This document shows, piece after piece, positions 49,828 to 58,196 of a stretch of 64,000 nucleotides of DNA (positions are counted from its first letter, which is position 1; each line of letters opens with the position of its first letter). Location: the NCBI GenBank assembly GCA_042408955.1, contig JBHOQQ010000066.1, forward strand, positions 69,705 to 133,704, read 5' to 3'. A program made the position numbers and the translations under genes. The notes below the pieces were generated by a model. That model searched no databases and was not told where the DNA came from. It saw only the letters and a list, made by a program, of their open reading frames with translations. Source of the DNA: CALGSZ01 sp042408955. GTDB taxonomy: Bacteria; Chloroflexota; Chloroflexia; Thermomicrobiales; UBA6265.

Positions 49828-50630
49828 GCGGTGCGTTGGCAGGGAAGTCTATCGTCAATACGCGCGCGGTGCATCAGGCTCCTGAACTCGATGATCTGCT
49901 GATTGCGCGGGGCGCGATTCCACTTGGGTACCCCTGCATTGCGATTGCGCCACCCGAGGAGAGCGCAGCGCTGGAAGCCGAATTGGAGCGCTTGGCGGGG
50001 GGATCTTACAACTGGCTGGCATTGACGAGCGTCAACACGGTGGAAGCTATCGCGCCGTATTTTGCCCGCCTGGGGCTGAATGGGGCGAATCCCCTGCCCT
50101 TTCAGATTGCCGCGGTTGGTAGCGCAACCGCGGCCGCGGCGCGAGAGCGACTTGGGGTGCCTGTGGACGTTGTGCCAGAGCAATTCAGCGCGGCCGCGTT
50201 GAGCGCCACCGTGCCGGTCCGGGCAGGAGAGCGAGTATTGCTGCCAGGCTCGGAGATTGCGAAGCCTGACCTGCGGGAAGGGCTGGAGCGCCTAGGCGTG
50301 CAGGTCACGTGTGTCACGGCGTACCGCACGGTGCGCGGCAGTGGGGGCGCCGACGTCCCGCGCTTGCTGGCGTCCGGAGACGTTGATGCGATCACGTTCG
50401 CCAGTTCCTCGGCGGTGGAAGGGTTCTTTGACCGGCTGCGACACGAAGGAGGCGCGGCAAGCCAATTGGACGGTGTCGTGATGGCCTGCATCGGGCCAAA
50501 GACGGCCGCCAGGCTGCGGCAGTGGATCAGCGTAGAGCCGGTTGTTCCCCGGACGGCAACTTTACGAGCGATGGTTGATGCGCTGGAGCACATGTTTGCT
50601 GAGCACCAAGGCGGAGGGATACCAGGGTGA
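49824..50630 (+). CDS. hemD: Uroporphyrinogen-III synthase
   Basis: The 268-residue protein cyclises hydroxymethylbilane to uroporphyrinogen III. HemD is poorly conserved, but the two-domain pattern is visible: SIVNTRAVHQAPELDDLLIARGA, NWLALTSVNTVEAIAPYFARL, IAAVGSATAAAARERLG, LLPGSEIAKPDLREGLERLGVQV, VDAITFASSSAVEGFFDRL, CIGPKTAARLRQ. The gene is locked between hemC (ATGA overlap) and hemB (GTGA overlap), which makes the assignment firm. No ribosome site of its own is needed, given the overlaps. Confidence 0.95.
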   Translation: MSGALAGKSIVNTRAVHQAPELDDLLIARGAIPLGYPCIAIAPPEESAALEAELERLAGGSYNWLALTSVNTVEAIAPYFARLGLNGANPLPFQIAAVGSATAAAARERLGVPVDVVPEQFSAAALSATVPVRAGERVLLPGSEIAKPDLREGLERLGVQVTCVTAYRTVRGSGGADVPRLLASGDVDAITFASSSAVEGFFDRLRHEGGAASQLDGVVMACIGPKTAARLRQWISVEPVVPRTATLRAMVDALEHMFAEHQGGGIPG

Positions 50631-51679
50631 TCGAAGTGGAGCGAGTCCAGGCACAATCGCGGGGAGCGGCGGCGTTCCCGGCCGTTCGCCCTCGCCGGTT
50701 GCGACGAACGGCGGTTCTCCGCCGGATGGTCCAGGAGACCGACCTAACTCCTGCTGACGTGATTTACCCCATGTTTGTCAGACCTGGACGGGACATCCGA
50801 GCACCGATTCGGTCCATGCCGGGACAATGCCAGTGGTCCATTGACCGGTTGGTCACGGAAGTCAAAGAGATCGCGCGGCTTGGGATCCCCGCCATCATGT
50901 TGTTTGGGATTCCCGAGCGCAAAGATGCATGTGGCAGCGAAAACTTTGATCCCAACGGCATTATTCCGCGCGCGATTCGTGCCGTGAAAGATCAGGTTCC
51001 CGAGCTCCTGGTCATCTCCGACATGTGTTTCTGTGAATACACGGATCACGGTCACTGCGGTGTGGTCAACGATGCAGGCTCGCCGCAGTTCCAGCCAGCC
51101 TTGCCACAAGGATATCTGCTCAACGATCCGACGCTGGAGCTCCTGGCGCGTGCGGCCGTCGTCCATGCTGAAGCTGGCGCCGATATCATCGCCCCATCGG
51201 GCATGATTGACGGTATGGTCGGGGCGATTCGGACGGCGCTGGACGCAAGCGGTTTCGAGCACGTGCTGATGATGAGCTACGCAGCCAAGTATGCCAGCGG
51301 TTTCTATGGACCGTTCCGGGAGGCAGCCGAGAGTCCCCCGAAATTCGGGGATCGCAGCCAGTACCAGATGGATCCCGCGAACCGGCGAGAAGCGCTTCGC
51401 GAAACCGCGCTCGATGTTGCCGAAGGCGCGGATATGGTTATGGTCAAGCCCGCGCTGCCGTATCTCGATGTGGTGAGCCTAGTTCGCTCCGCCTTCGACG
51501 TTCCTGTCGCCGCGTACCAAGTGAGCGGAGAATACGCGATGCTGCACGCGGCAGCCGCGCAAGGCTGGATCGATTTGCAGCGGTGCGCGATGGAAACGCT
51601 GATCGGGATCAAGCGCGCGGGCGCAGACATCATCTTGACGTATTTTGCGAAAGATCTTGCCCAATGGTTGGGCGCCTGA
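50627..51679 (+). CDS. hemB: Delta-aminolevulinic acid dehydratase (porphobilinogen synthase)
   Basis: The 350-residue enzyme condenses two 5-aminolevulinates to porphobilinogen. Metal and active-site motifs are SDMCFCEYTDHGHCGVV (the Cys-rich, zinc-dependent type), MMSYAAKYASGFYGPFREA with the first Schiff-base Lys, and MVKPALPYLDVV with the second. The GTG at 50627 overlaps the hemD stop by four bases. The N-terminus (RLRRTAVLRRMVQETDLTPADVIYPMFV) is typical. The stop is two bases before the hemE start. Confidence 0.97.
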   Translation: MIEVERVQAQSRGAAAFPAVRPRRLRRTAVLRRMVQETDLTPADVIYPMFVRPGRDIRAPIRSMPGQCQWSIDRLVTEVKEIARLGIPAIMLFGIPERKDACGSENFDPNGIIPRAIRAVKDQVPELLVISDMCFCEYTDHGHCGVVNDAGSPQFQPALPQGYLLNDPTLELLARAAVVHAEAGADIIAPSGMIDGMVGAIRTALDASGFEHVLMMSYAAKYASGFYGPFREAAESPPKFGDRSQYQMDPANRREALRETALDVAEGADMVMVKPALPYLDVVSLVRSAFDVPVAAYQVSGEYAMLHAAAAQGWIDLQRCAMETLIGIKRAGADIILTYFAKDLAQWLGA

Positions 51680-51681
51680 CG

Positions 51682-52767
51682 ATGACCACGGCTATGAGCG
51701 CCCAGAGCAGCAGATTTCTTCGGGCATGTCGTGGCCAGCCAGTGGATGCAACGCCAATCTGGCTCATGCGGCAGGCAGGAAGATACATGCCGGAGTACCG
51801 AGCGCTTCGCGAACGGTACGGAATTCTGGACATCATCAAGAATCCTGCGCTGGCCTGCGAGGTGACGCTCCAGCCGCTGCGCGCCTTCGATCTCGACGCG
51901 GCCATCATCTTCTCCGACATTTTGCCACCTCTGGAGACCATGGGATTGCGGTTGTCCTACGAGCGCGGCGAAGGCCCGGTCATTCACAATCCGGTCAGCA
52001 CCATCGCCGACGTCGAGCGGCTGGCAACACCTCCTCCCGAGGAGGCGCTGCCGTTTACCCTCAATGCCATCCGGCTCGTTCGCAAGGAGCTTGAACCCTC
52101 GGGAATTCCGGTCATTGGATTCAGTGGCGCGCCATTCACGCTAGCAACCTACGCGATCGAGGGTGGTCCGAGCCGGCATCATGCCCGGACGAAGCAAATG
52201 ATGATGGACGAGCCGGCAGTGTGGGACATGCTCATGTCCAAGCTTGCAGTGGTGAGCGGAGAATTCTTGCTAGCGCAAGCGAAGGCAGGTGCCCAGGCGC
52301 TGCAGCTCTTCGACAGTTGGGTGGGTGAGCTAAGCCCGTACGACTACCGAAAGCATGTTTTGCCGTACACGCGCCGCGCGCTTGCCATCGCCCAGCGAGC
52401 GGACGTGCCAATCATTCACTTTGGCGTCAACACGAGCGGATTGCTCGAATGCCTCCGGGAGGCCGGCGGGGACGTCATCGGTGTTGACTGGCGGATCAGT
52501 CTCGCAACCGCGCGACAACGTCTCGGAGCCACCGTGCCGCTCCAAGGAAATCTCGACCCCGTTGCCCTTCTGGGATCATGGGAGGCGCTTCGCGAGCGGG
52601 TGCTCGCTATTCTTAAGGAGACGAGGGGGTGGCGGGGCCACATCTTCAACGTCGGGCATGGCGTGCTCCCTCAGACACCGGTTGATAATGTTCGCCGGCT
52701 GGTTGATTTCGTGCACGAAATGACCGCACGCCAGCCTCGCGATGAGGAGCAGACGATCCCGGCATGA
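51682..52767 (+). CDS. hemE: Uroporphyrinogen decarboxylase
   Basis: The 361-residue enzyme removes four acetate carboxyls to give coproporphyrinogen III. Signatures: IWLMRQAGRYMPEYRALRERY, IIFSDILPPLETMG, GFSGAPFTLATYAIEGG, LFDSWVGELSPYDY, GVDWRISLATARQRLG, GHGVLPQTPVDNVRRLVDF. I start at ATG 51682, two bases after hemB; an upstream start inside hemB is also possible. The stop overlaps the next gene (ATGA at 52764-52767). Confidence 0.96.
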   Translation: MTTAMSAQSSRFLRACRGQPVDATPIWLMRQAGRYMPEYRALRERYGILDIIKNPALACEVTLQPLRAFDLDAAIIFSDILPPLETMGLRLSYERGEGPVIHNPVSTIADVERLATPPPEEALPFTLNAIRLVRKELEPSGIPVIGFSGAPFTLATYAIEGGPSRHHARTKQMMMDEPAVWDMLMSKLAVVSGEFLLAQAKAGAQALQLFDSWVGELSPYDYRKHVLPYTRRALAIAQRADVPIIHFGVNTSGLLECLREAGGDVIGVDWRISLATARQRLGATVPLQGNLDPVALLGSWEALRERVLAILKETRGWRGHIFNVGHGVLPQTPVDNVRRLVDFVHEMTARQPRDEEQTIPA

Positions 52768-54224
52768 ATTGGGCCGTTCACACGAGCGATGCGCAAATGA
52801 GCCCAGCGAGCCAGCAGGAGCCGCTTTCTCAGGTTGACGTTGCGATCGTCGGGGGTGGCCTCGCCGGCCTGATAACCGCTTTCCGGCTGCGTCAGGTTGC
52901 ACCGGCCGTCCGTTTGGTGCTCTTGGAAGCGAGCGACCGCCTTGGCGGCAAGGCGTTGACCGAGCGGGTCGAGCATGCGGCTGGCACATTTCTCGTTGAG
53001 GCAGGACCGGACTCGCTGGTAACGAGCAAACCTCATGGCGTACAGCTTGTTGCTGACCTCGGTTTGAGCAGCCAACTGGTGCCTGTTTCATCTGCCTCAC
53101 CCGCCGTCAGCGTACTGAAGCGAAACCGGCTCTGCCCGCTGCCGGAGGGAATGTTTCTGCTCGCTCCGACGTCTGCACGCTCCTTTGCGCGCTCCCGGCT
53201 GCTCTCCCCGGCCGGCAAGGCACGGGTGGCGATGGAGCTTTTCGTGCCGCCACGCAGGGACGATCAGGATGAGTCGCTCGCGGCGTTTGTTACGCGACGG
53301 TTTGGACGGGAGACGCTCGAGTGGCTGGCGGAGCCACTGATGGCGGGGATCTTCAACGCCGATCCGGAGCGCATGAGTGTGCTTTCCACCTTCCCGATGT
53401 TTCGGCAACTGGAACGAGAGCACGGGAGTGTTCTCCGTGCCCTCCGAAGGCAGCGACGGCCAGCCGGAGCATCGCGTCCTCCAACGTTCGTGGCACTGCA
53501 GCAAGGGATGGGGCAGATTGCCAGCGAGCTTGCGCGGAACCTGGCCGGACTTACCCTGACTAGTGCGCCGGTGACCACACTTGCGCGCGCAGATCACGGC
53601 TACGTGGCACATCTCGGCGATGGTCGCCGGATTGCGGCGCGGGTGATCGTGGTTGCGACGCCGGCGGCGGCCGCCGCGTGTCTCCTCGCCAAGGTGGCCC
53701 CGGCTGCCGCGAGCAGGCTTCATACCCTCCAGACACGTGATACAGGGAGCATGACCTTGGCCTATCCCGCCCAGGCGATCAGGCGCGCGCCACCTGGCTA
53801 TGGTGTCGTCATCCCGCGAGCGGAACAGCGACCGATCAATGCGATCACGGTCGCATCCGCGAAGTTTCCGGGCCGCGCACCTGAGGGATGGAGCCTGCTG
53901 CGCGTCTTCTTCGGCGGCGAACGCAGCCCGGAATCCATGCTCTTCGATAACCAACGTCTGCTCGATGTAGTGCAGCGCGAGCTTCGCGATCTGCTCGGGA
54001 TCAACACTGAGCCAGCATTTTACCGGGTCTACCGCTGGCACTCCGGGAGTCCACTGTATGATGTTGGCCACTTGGACCGGGTGGCGGAGATCGAACTGGC
54101 ACTTCCACCCGGCATCTTGGTGACTGGCAGCGCCTATCGGGGCGTGGGAATCCCTGATATTGCCCATCAGTCCGAGCGAGCCGCGCGCGCTGCGGCCGAG
54201 GCGGTAATGTCACCGAGCGGATAA
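52764..54224 (+). CDS. hemY: FAD-dependent porphyrinogen oxidase HemY/CgoX
   Basis: The 486-residue flavoprotein oxidises protoporphyrinogen IX or coproporphyrinogen III with O2. It has the dinucleotide fold VDVAIVGGGLAGLITAFRLR, followed by ASDRLGGKA, EAGPDSLVTSKP, the RRFGRETLEWLAEPLMAGIFNADPE stretch and the C-terminal FAD loop TGSAYRGVGIPDIAHQSERAA. The gene begins with the ATGA overlap with hemE, so it is the last gene of the run. No hemQ/chdC or hemN gene is in the window; together with the Cys-rich ferrochelatase this leaves the coproporphyrin route possible but not shown. A direct repeat surrounds its stop codon. Confidence 0.94.
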   Translation: MNWAVHTSDAQMSPASQQEPLSQVDVAIVGGGLAGLITAFRLRQVAPAVRLVLLEASDRLGGKALTERVEHAAGTFLVEAGPDSLVTSKPHGVQLVADLGLSSQLVPVSSASPAVSVLKRNRLCPLPEGMFLLAPTSARSFARSRLLSPAGKARVAMELFVPPRRDDQDESLAAFVTRRFGRETLEWLAEPLMAGIFNADPERMSVLSTFPMFRQLEREHGSVLRALRRQRRPAGASRPPTFVALQQGMGQIASELARNLAGLTLTSAPVTTLARADHGYVAHLGDGRRIAARVIVVATPAAAAACLLAKVAPAAASRLHTLQTRDTGSMTLAYPAQAIRRAPPGYGVVIPRAEQRPINAITVASAKFPGRAPEGWSLLRVFFGGERSPESMLFDNQRLLDVVQRELRDLLGINTEPAFYRVYRWHSGSPLYDVGHLDRVAEIELALPPGILVTGSAYRGVGIPDIAHQSERAARAAAEAVMSPSG

Positions 54225-54294
54225 GGATGATGGCACCACCGAGGCGGCTCAATTGCCGCCGATGCCAATGTCACCGAGCGGACAGGGATGATGG
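54206..54294 (+). repeat. Direct 28-bp repeat across the hemY stop codon
   Basis: AATGTCACCGAGCGGA, then (T/C)A(A/G)GGATGATGG, occurs at 54206-54233 and 54267-54294 (26 of 28 identical). The first copy contains the hemY stop codon. Between the copies, GGCGGC-TCAATT-GCCGCC (54243-54260) forms a small hairpin. Confidence 0.6.
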
Positions 54295-54604
54295 TGGACT
54301 GCCCGGGTGGTGAGCGTGAGTGCAGCCTGTGATCGTGGCGGGTTGGGTTCTCCTGGACGCTGTCCGTCCCGGCGCGACGCCATCTCCTGCTCGGCTAAAG
54401 CTGCGGCACGCTCAATCCTGCGAAGCCAGGCGTACGGTGGCACCACGCCAATGCGCGAATGAGCCAACAGAGAGGGGCGGAGAAGCGACTCCTCACACCG
54501 CCCTGGATAGCCGTTGATGGTCGTTGCCGTCGGTACACGGCACACTGCTTACGTGGCTCGCTAGGCGCCAGAAGCTAAGAGTCTCAAACAAGCATGCGAC
54601 AGCC
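54295..54604. other. Gene-free interval between convergent hemY and gatA
   Basis: No gene is supported. A 98-codon minus-strand frame (54249-54545) has a helical, charged stretch but no ribosome site. A plus-strand GGTGGCACCACG at 54435-54446 recalls a T-box core but has no specifier stem or downstream gene. Confidence 0.45.
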
Positions 54605-56083
54605 TCAAACTGGCGGGCGCATCCGCCACCAGCCCTCGCTCTGCTCATACGCATACGCGATGCGCAAAGCGGTCTCCTCGTCGAACGGCTTGGCAAGCAC
54701 CTGCAACGACACCGGCAAGCCCTCAGAAAACCCGCACGGCACTGCCACACCCGGAATGCCCGCCATATTCGCGGGGATCGTGAAGACATCGGCCAGATAC
54801 ATCTGATACGGATCCTCTGTTCGCGCTCCGAGCGGGAACGCAACGGTCGGCGATGTCGGCGCAACGATCGCGTCCACGCGCTCAAATGCCTCGTCAAAAT
54901 CACGCTTGATAAGCGTCCGCACCTTTTGGGCCTTCAGGTAGTAGGCATCGTAATATCCTGCGCTCAGCGCGTAGGTTCCCAGCATGATTCGCCGCTTCAC
55001 TTCTGGCCCAAACCCCGCACCTCGTGTCTTCTCATACATTTCCCGCAGCGAGTTCGCCTCGCACGACAACCCGTATTTCACGCCGACGTATCGCGCCAAG
55101 TTCGCACTCGCCTCAGCCGGCGCGGTGATGTAATAGGCCGGCAAGGCATATTTCGTGTGCGGCAAGCTCACAGGAACGAGTTCTGCGCCAAGCTCTTCCA
55201 GCCGCTTGACCGCGGCCGCCACTGCCGCGTCCACGCCAGGCTCCATGCCAGACACGCTGTATTCCTGGGCAACGCCAATCCGGGTGCCTCGGAGGTCCAG
55301 GCGAAACGCGCGCCGGTAGTCGGGTACCGGCAGCGGCGCCGAGGTCGAATCCTGAGGATCGTGCCCTGCAATAGCCTCCAGCAGCAATGCCGCATCCTCA
55401 ACGGTCCTGGCAAATGGTCCAATCTGGTCAAGGCTGCTGGCAAACGCGATTAAGCCGAAGCGGGAGACCCGTCCATACGTCGGCTTGACGCCCACAATGC
55501 CGCAGAATCCCGCCGGCTGCCGAATCGATCCGCCAGTGTCCGAGCCGAGGGCAAGAATCGCCTCGCCAGCAGCCACTGCGGCGGCTGGTCCGCCGGACGA
55601 TCCACCCGGCACGCGCTCCGGGTTCCACGGGTTGCGCGTTGCGAAGTAGGCAGAATTCTCGGTCGACGAACCCATTGCAAATTCGTCGGTGTTCGACTTG
55701 CCGACAAACACCGCTCCCTGCTCCCGGAGTTTCCGCACCACCGTCGCGTCGTACGGCGAGCGAAAACCCTCTAAGATGCGGGATGCCGCGGTCGTCGGCG
55801 CATCCGTCGTGCATAAGACATCTTTGAGGGAGATCGGGATACCAGTGAGAGCTGCGATCTCACCGCGAGCGATGCGCTCATCGGCTGCTCGTGCCTGCTC
55901 CCGCGCCACGTCGGCCATAACCGCCAAATGGCAGCGCAGCACCGGCTCGAGTGCCTCGATCCGAGCGAGGTGGGCCTCTGTCAGTTCAACGGCTGAGACC
56001 TGGCGCGTATCGAGGAGCCGACGTGCCTCAACCGCTGAGAGCTGTGTCAGCTCAGACCATGTGGACGTCCCCAATAGGCTCAT
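54605..56083 (-). CDS. gatA: Asp-tRNA(Asn)/Glu-tRNA(Gln) amidotransferase subunit A
   Basis: The 492-residue amidase releases ammonia from glutamine for the GatCAB complex, which converts misacylated Glu-tRNA(Gln) or Asp-tRNA(Asn). The amidase signature is complete: catalytic Lys in GIPISLKDVL, the GSSTENSAYFATRNPWN stretch, and the GGSSGGPAAAVAAGEAILALGSDTGGSIRQPAGFCG Ser-Ser-Lys core. The ATG at 56083 overlaps the gatC stop (ATGA), so GatC and GatA are co-translated. gatB is not in the window. Confidence 0.97.
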   Translation of the reverse strand: MSLLGTSTWSELTQLSAVEARRLLDTRQVSAVELTEAHLARIEALEPVLRCHLAVMADVAREQARAADERIARGEIAALTGIPISLKDVLCTTDAPTTAASRILEGFRSPYDATVVRKLREQGAVFVGKSNTDEFAMGSSTENSAYFATRNPWNPERVPGGSSGGPAAAVAAGEAILALGSDTGGSIRQPAGFCGIVGVKPTYGRVSRFGLIAFASSLDQIGPFARTVEDAALLLEAIAGHDPQDSTSAPLPVPDYRRAFRLDLRGTRIGVAQEYSVSGMEPGVDAAVAAAVKRLEELGAELVPVSLPHTKYALPAYYITAPAEASANLARYVGVKYGLSCEANSLREMYEKTRGAGFGPEVKRRIMLGTYALSAGYYDAYYLKAQKVRTLIKRDFDEAFERVDAIVAPTSPTVAFPLGARTEDPYQMYLADVFTIPANMAGIPGVAVPCGFSEGLPVSLQVLAKPFDEETALRIAYAYEQSEGWWRMRPPV

Positions 56084-56385
56084 GGCAGCTCCTCTTCGCC
56101 ACCAAGAGGCGTGTGCACTTCGAAGAAGTTCCCACTCCGGCGCGGAGCATTTGCCAGCACCGCCTCGACCGGCAACGACGGGCAGACAATGTCGTCCCGC
56201 ATCACATTGGTCAGCGTAATGACCTGCGCGGTCGGCGGAATGGCGCTCGTGTCAACCTCGTTGAGCGTCGCAATGTGCTCAAGTATCGAGGAAAGCTGCT
56301 GGCGCATCCGCTCTTTCTCCTCGTCGGTCAACCCAAGACGCGCCAGGGCTGCCACGTGCTCAACATCGGCAAGCGTCAGTCTCAT
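56080..56385 (-). CDS. gatC: Asp-tRNA(Asn)/Glu-tRNA(Gln) amidotransferase subunit C
   Basis: From ATG 56385 the 101-residue protein matches GatC, the small stabilising subunit of GatCAB: LTLADVEHVAALARLGLTDEEKERMRQQLSSILEHIATLNEVDTSAIPPT and the later MRDDIVCPSLPVEAVLANAP. A GGGAAT site lies 5 bases upstream of the ATG. The much longer in-frame extension to 56859 covers the divergent lipoprotein gene and is not coding. Its stop overlaps gatA. Confidence 0.95.
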   Translation of the reverse strand: MRLTLADVEHVAALARLGLTDEEKERMRQQLSSILEHIATLNEVDTSAIPPTAQVITLTNVMRDDIVCPSLPVEAVLANAPRRSGNFFEVHTPLGGEEELP

Positions 56386-56667
56386 CGTCGATTCCCATTG
56401 CTGCACAAAGCTTTCAATCAACCATCGGCCTCGTTTGCACGGCAGTCTAGCACTAGCGCTCATCATTGGGTCGCCGGTAGGAACATCCGAAAGCGTTCGT
56501 CCTGCCGGATCGGCACACTGCTGCGCCGGGCGGACACCGCCCGCATAGGGACGGACGATGGCTGGCAGGTGACGTGCCTTGCTGGTGTACACTGAAGCCT
56601 GATGATTCGATGGCAGTGATGGCTCGGCCTCGTGGAATCGTTGGATTTCCCTTGTCACGTACTGCGC

Positions 56668-58026
56668 ATGCGTTTCGCATCGCTCAAGCCGGTCGCGCGG
56701 ACGCGCCTCCACCGGTTGTCCGCCGTTGCCTGTGGGGCCGTGCTGCTCGCGTTGCTCGCCGCCTGCACCGACGAAGATAACCAGCGGCGATTCGCTAACG
56801 AGCCGCCGCCGACCGTGGAGCTTGCGCCCGAGCCGACGCCCACGGTGATGGTTCGGCACCCGGCGACTCCTACCGCGGCACCGGCATCGCCCATGCCACC
56901 CGAGGCGCTTTTGGCGCTCGGCGGCGGACCAGACACGCTGCTCACGAACCGTGGCCGCGAGGTAATACTCTTCCCCCTAGATGGAGGGCAGCCGCGGCGG
57001 ATTTGGCGGGCGAGAGGAACGATCCTTGCGCTCTCCCTGTCACCAGACGGCCAGCAAATCGCGGTCTTAGTAGAAGAACAGGCTGGGCCGGCCATTGTGG
57101 TGCTCGACCGAACCGGGAAGGTTGTCGCACAGTACGAGGAGCTTGATCAGGCGGTCGCGCCAAAGATGGCTTCGCCCGAGCCCGGAAGCGCAGGACCAGG
57201 AAGCATTGCCTGGTCTCCGGATGGCAAGACCCTTCTCGCTGCCTTGCCCGCCGGAGGGATTGTCCAAGTAGCCACCACATCGAGCAAGCCAGTTGTGCTC
57301 GTTGGGCGTGGCCGTGCGAAGGCGTCAGCGGCCATCACTTGGTCGCCCGATGGCAAGGCCATCGCGTACCTCGACCCAGCAGGCGAGGGGATGGCTGCTG
57401 GAATCGCCATTGCCGCTTACGGCAAGCCACCGCTCGATCCGGTCGTCGTTCTTCCGCCTGATCCATCGGCCAGGCAAACCATTCGCGACGTAACTTGGAG
57501 TGCAGATGGGGACTGGCTCTTCTATCTGACGGGACCGGTGAACCGTGATCTCTCGCTCGGCGGCGATGTGTTCGCCCTGCCAGCGCGTGGTGGCGCCCCA
57601 CGACTATTGGCCGCGTCAGGCTGGGTTGCTCCTGTTGCGGCGATCGATCGCTTCGCGCTGGCTCCAGGTGGCAAGGCGATCGCCTTCACCGTCGTGGCTC
57701 CAGGTGACGACGGCCAACCGAGAACGACCCTGTGGGTGCAGCAGGTTGACGGAACGACGCTGGTGGACGTGCCCGTGCCTCATGGCATGCGGATCACGGG
57801 CTTGTGGTGGACAGCAAACGGCCTTATCTATCGCACCGAGCCATTGGCGGCCGCTGCTGACGCGGAGGAGACACCGTTCACACTGGTGCGCGTCAACCCG
57901 GATCGCTCGACGACGATTCTCTTCGATTCCGAAGCCAGCGCTGCAACGCCCGAGGCATCCCCGGTTGGGACGCCTGCAACGCCGCCTGCCCCCTCCGCGA
58001 TGCAGATTGAACAAGCTCATGAGTGA
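56668..58026 (+). CDS. Beta-propeller lipoprotein (TolB/WD40-like)
   Basis: The 452-residue protein has a lipoprotein signal (RLHRLSAVACGAVLLALLAAC, lipobox LAAC with Cys near residue 32), followed by a Pro/Thr-rich linker. From about residue 75 the protein has repeats of the TolB/PD40 propeller kind: LSLSPDGQQIAVLV, GSIAWSPDGKTLLAALP, ITWSPDGKAIAYLD, VTWSADGDWLFYL, FALAPGGKAIAFTV. It is a membrane-tethered exported protein, perhaps a scaffold or binding protein. I prefer ATG 56668; GTG 56632 is an in-frame alternative, and neither has a ribosome site. The C-terminal 40 residues are Pro/Ala-rich. Confidence 0.82.
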   Translation: MRFASLKPVARTRLHRLSAVACGAVLLALLAACTDEDNQRRFANEPPPTVELAPEPTPTVMVRHPATPTAAPASPMPPEALLALGGGPDTLLTNRGREVILFPLDGGQPRRIWRARGTILALSLSPDGQQIAVLVEEQAGPAIVVLDRTGKVVAQYEELDQAVAPKMASPEPGSAGPGSIAWSPDGKTLLAALPAGGIVQVATTSSKPVVLVGRGRAKASAAITWSPDGKAIAYLDPAGEGMAAGIAIAAYGKPPLDPVVVLPPDPSARQTIRDVTWSADGDWLFYLTGPVNRDLSLGGDVFALPARGGAPRLLAASGWVAPVAAIDRFALAPGGKAIAFTVVAPGDDGQPRTTLWVQQVDGTTLVDVPVPHGMRITGLWWTANGLIYRTEPLAAAADAEETPFTLVRVNPDRSTTILFDSEASAATPEASPVGTPATPPAPSAMQIEQAHE

Positions 58027-58196
58027 CGTGACGTTCATCAGCTTACAAAGCGATGAACGGCCAGGCATGGTGCCGGTGCCCGCGCGGCAAGCGCCATCGC
58101 GCCGAGCCACGCATCACCCAGGCCAGTGGCAACCAATCTCGCCACATCTTGGCTGTGCGATCCTCTCAGCCCTCGCGGCCGGCGCTGGCCTGCCAG

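Noticed and set aside
54435..54446. GGTGGCACCACG reads like a T-box core on the plus strand
   Set aside because: No specifier stem, no downstream aminoacyl-tRNA synthetase or amino-acid gene, and the flanking genes converge. Treated as chance.
54249..54545. 98-codon minus-strand open frame with a charged helical stretch
   Set aside because: No ribosome site, no family signature, and it crosses the direct repeat after hemY.
56080..56859. gatC reading frame extended to 259 codons
   Set aside because: The extension overlaps the divergent lipoprotein signal sequence and carries no GatC domain.
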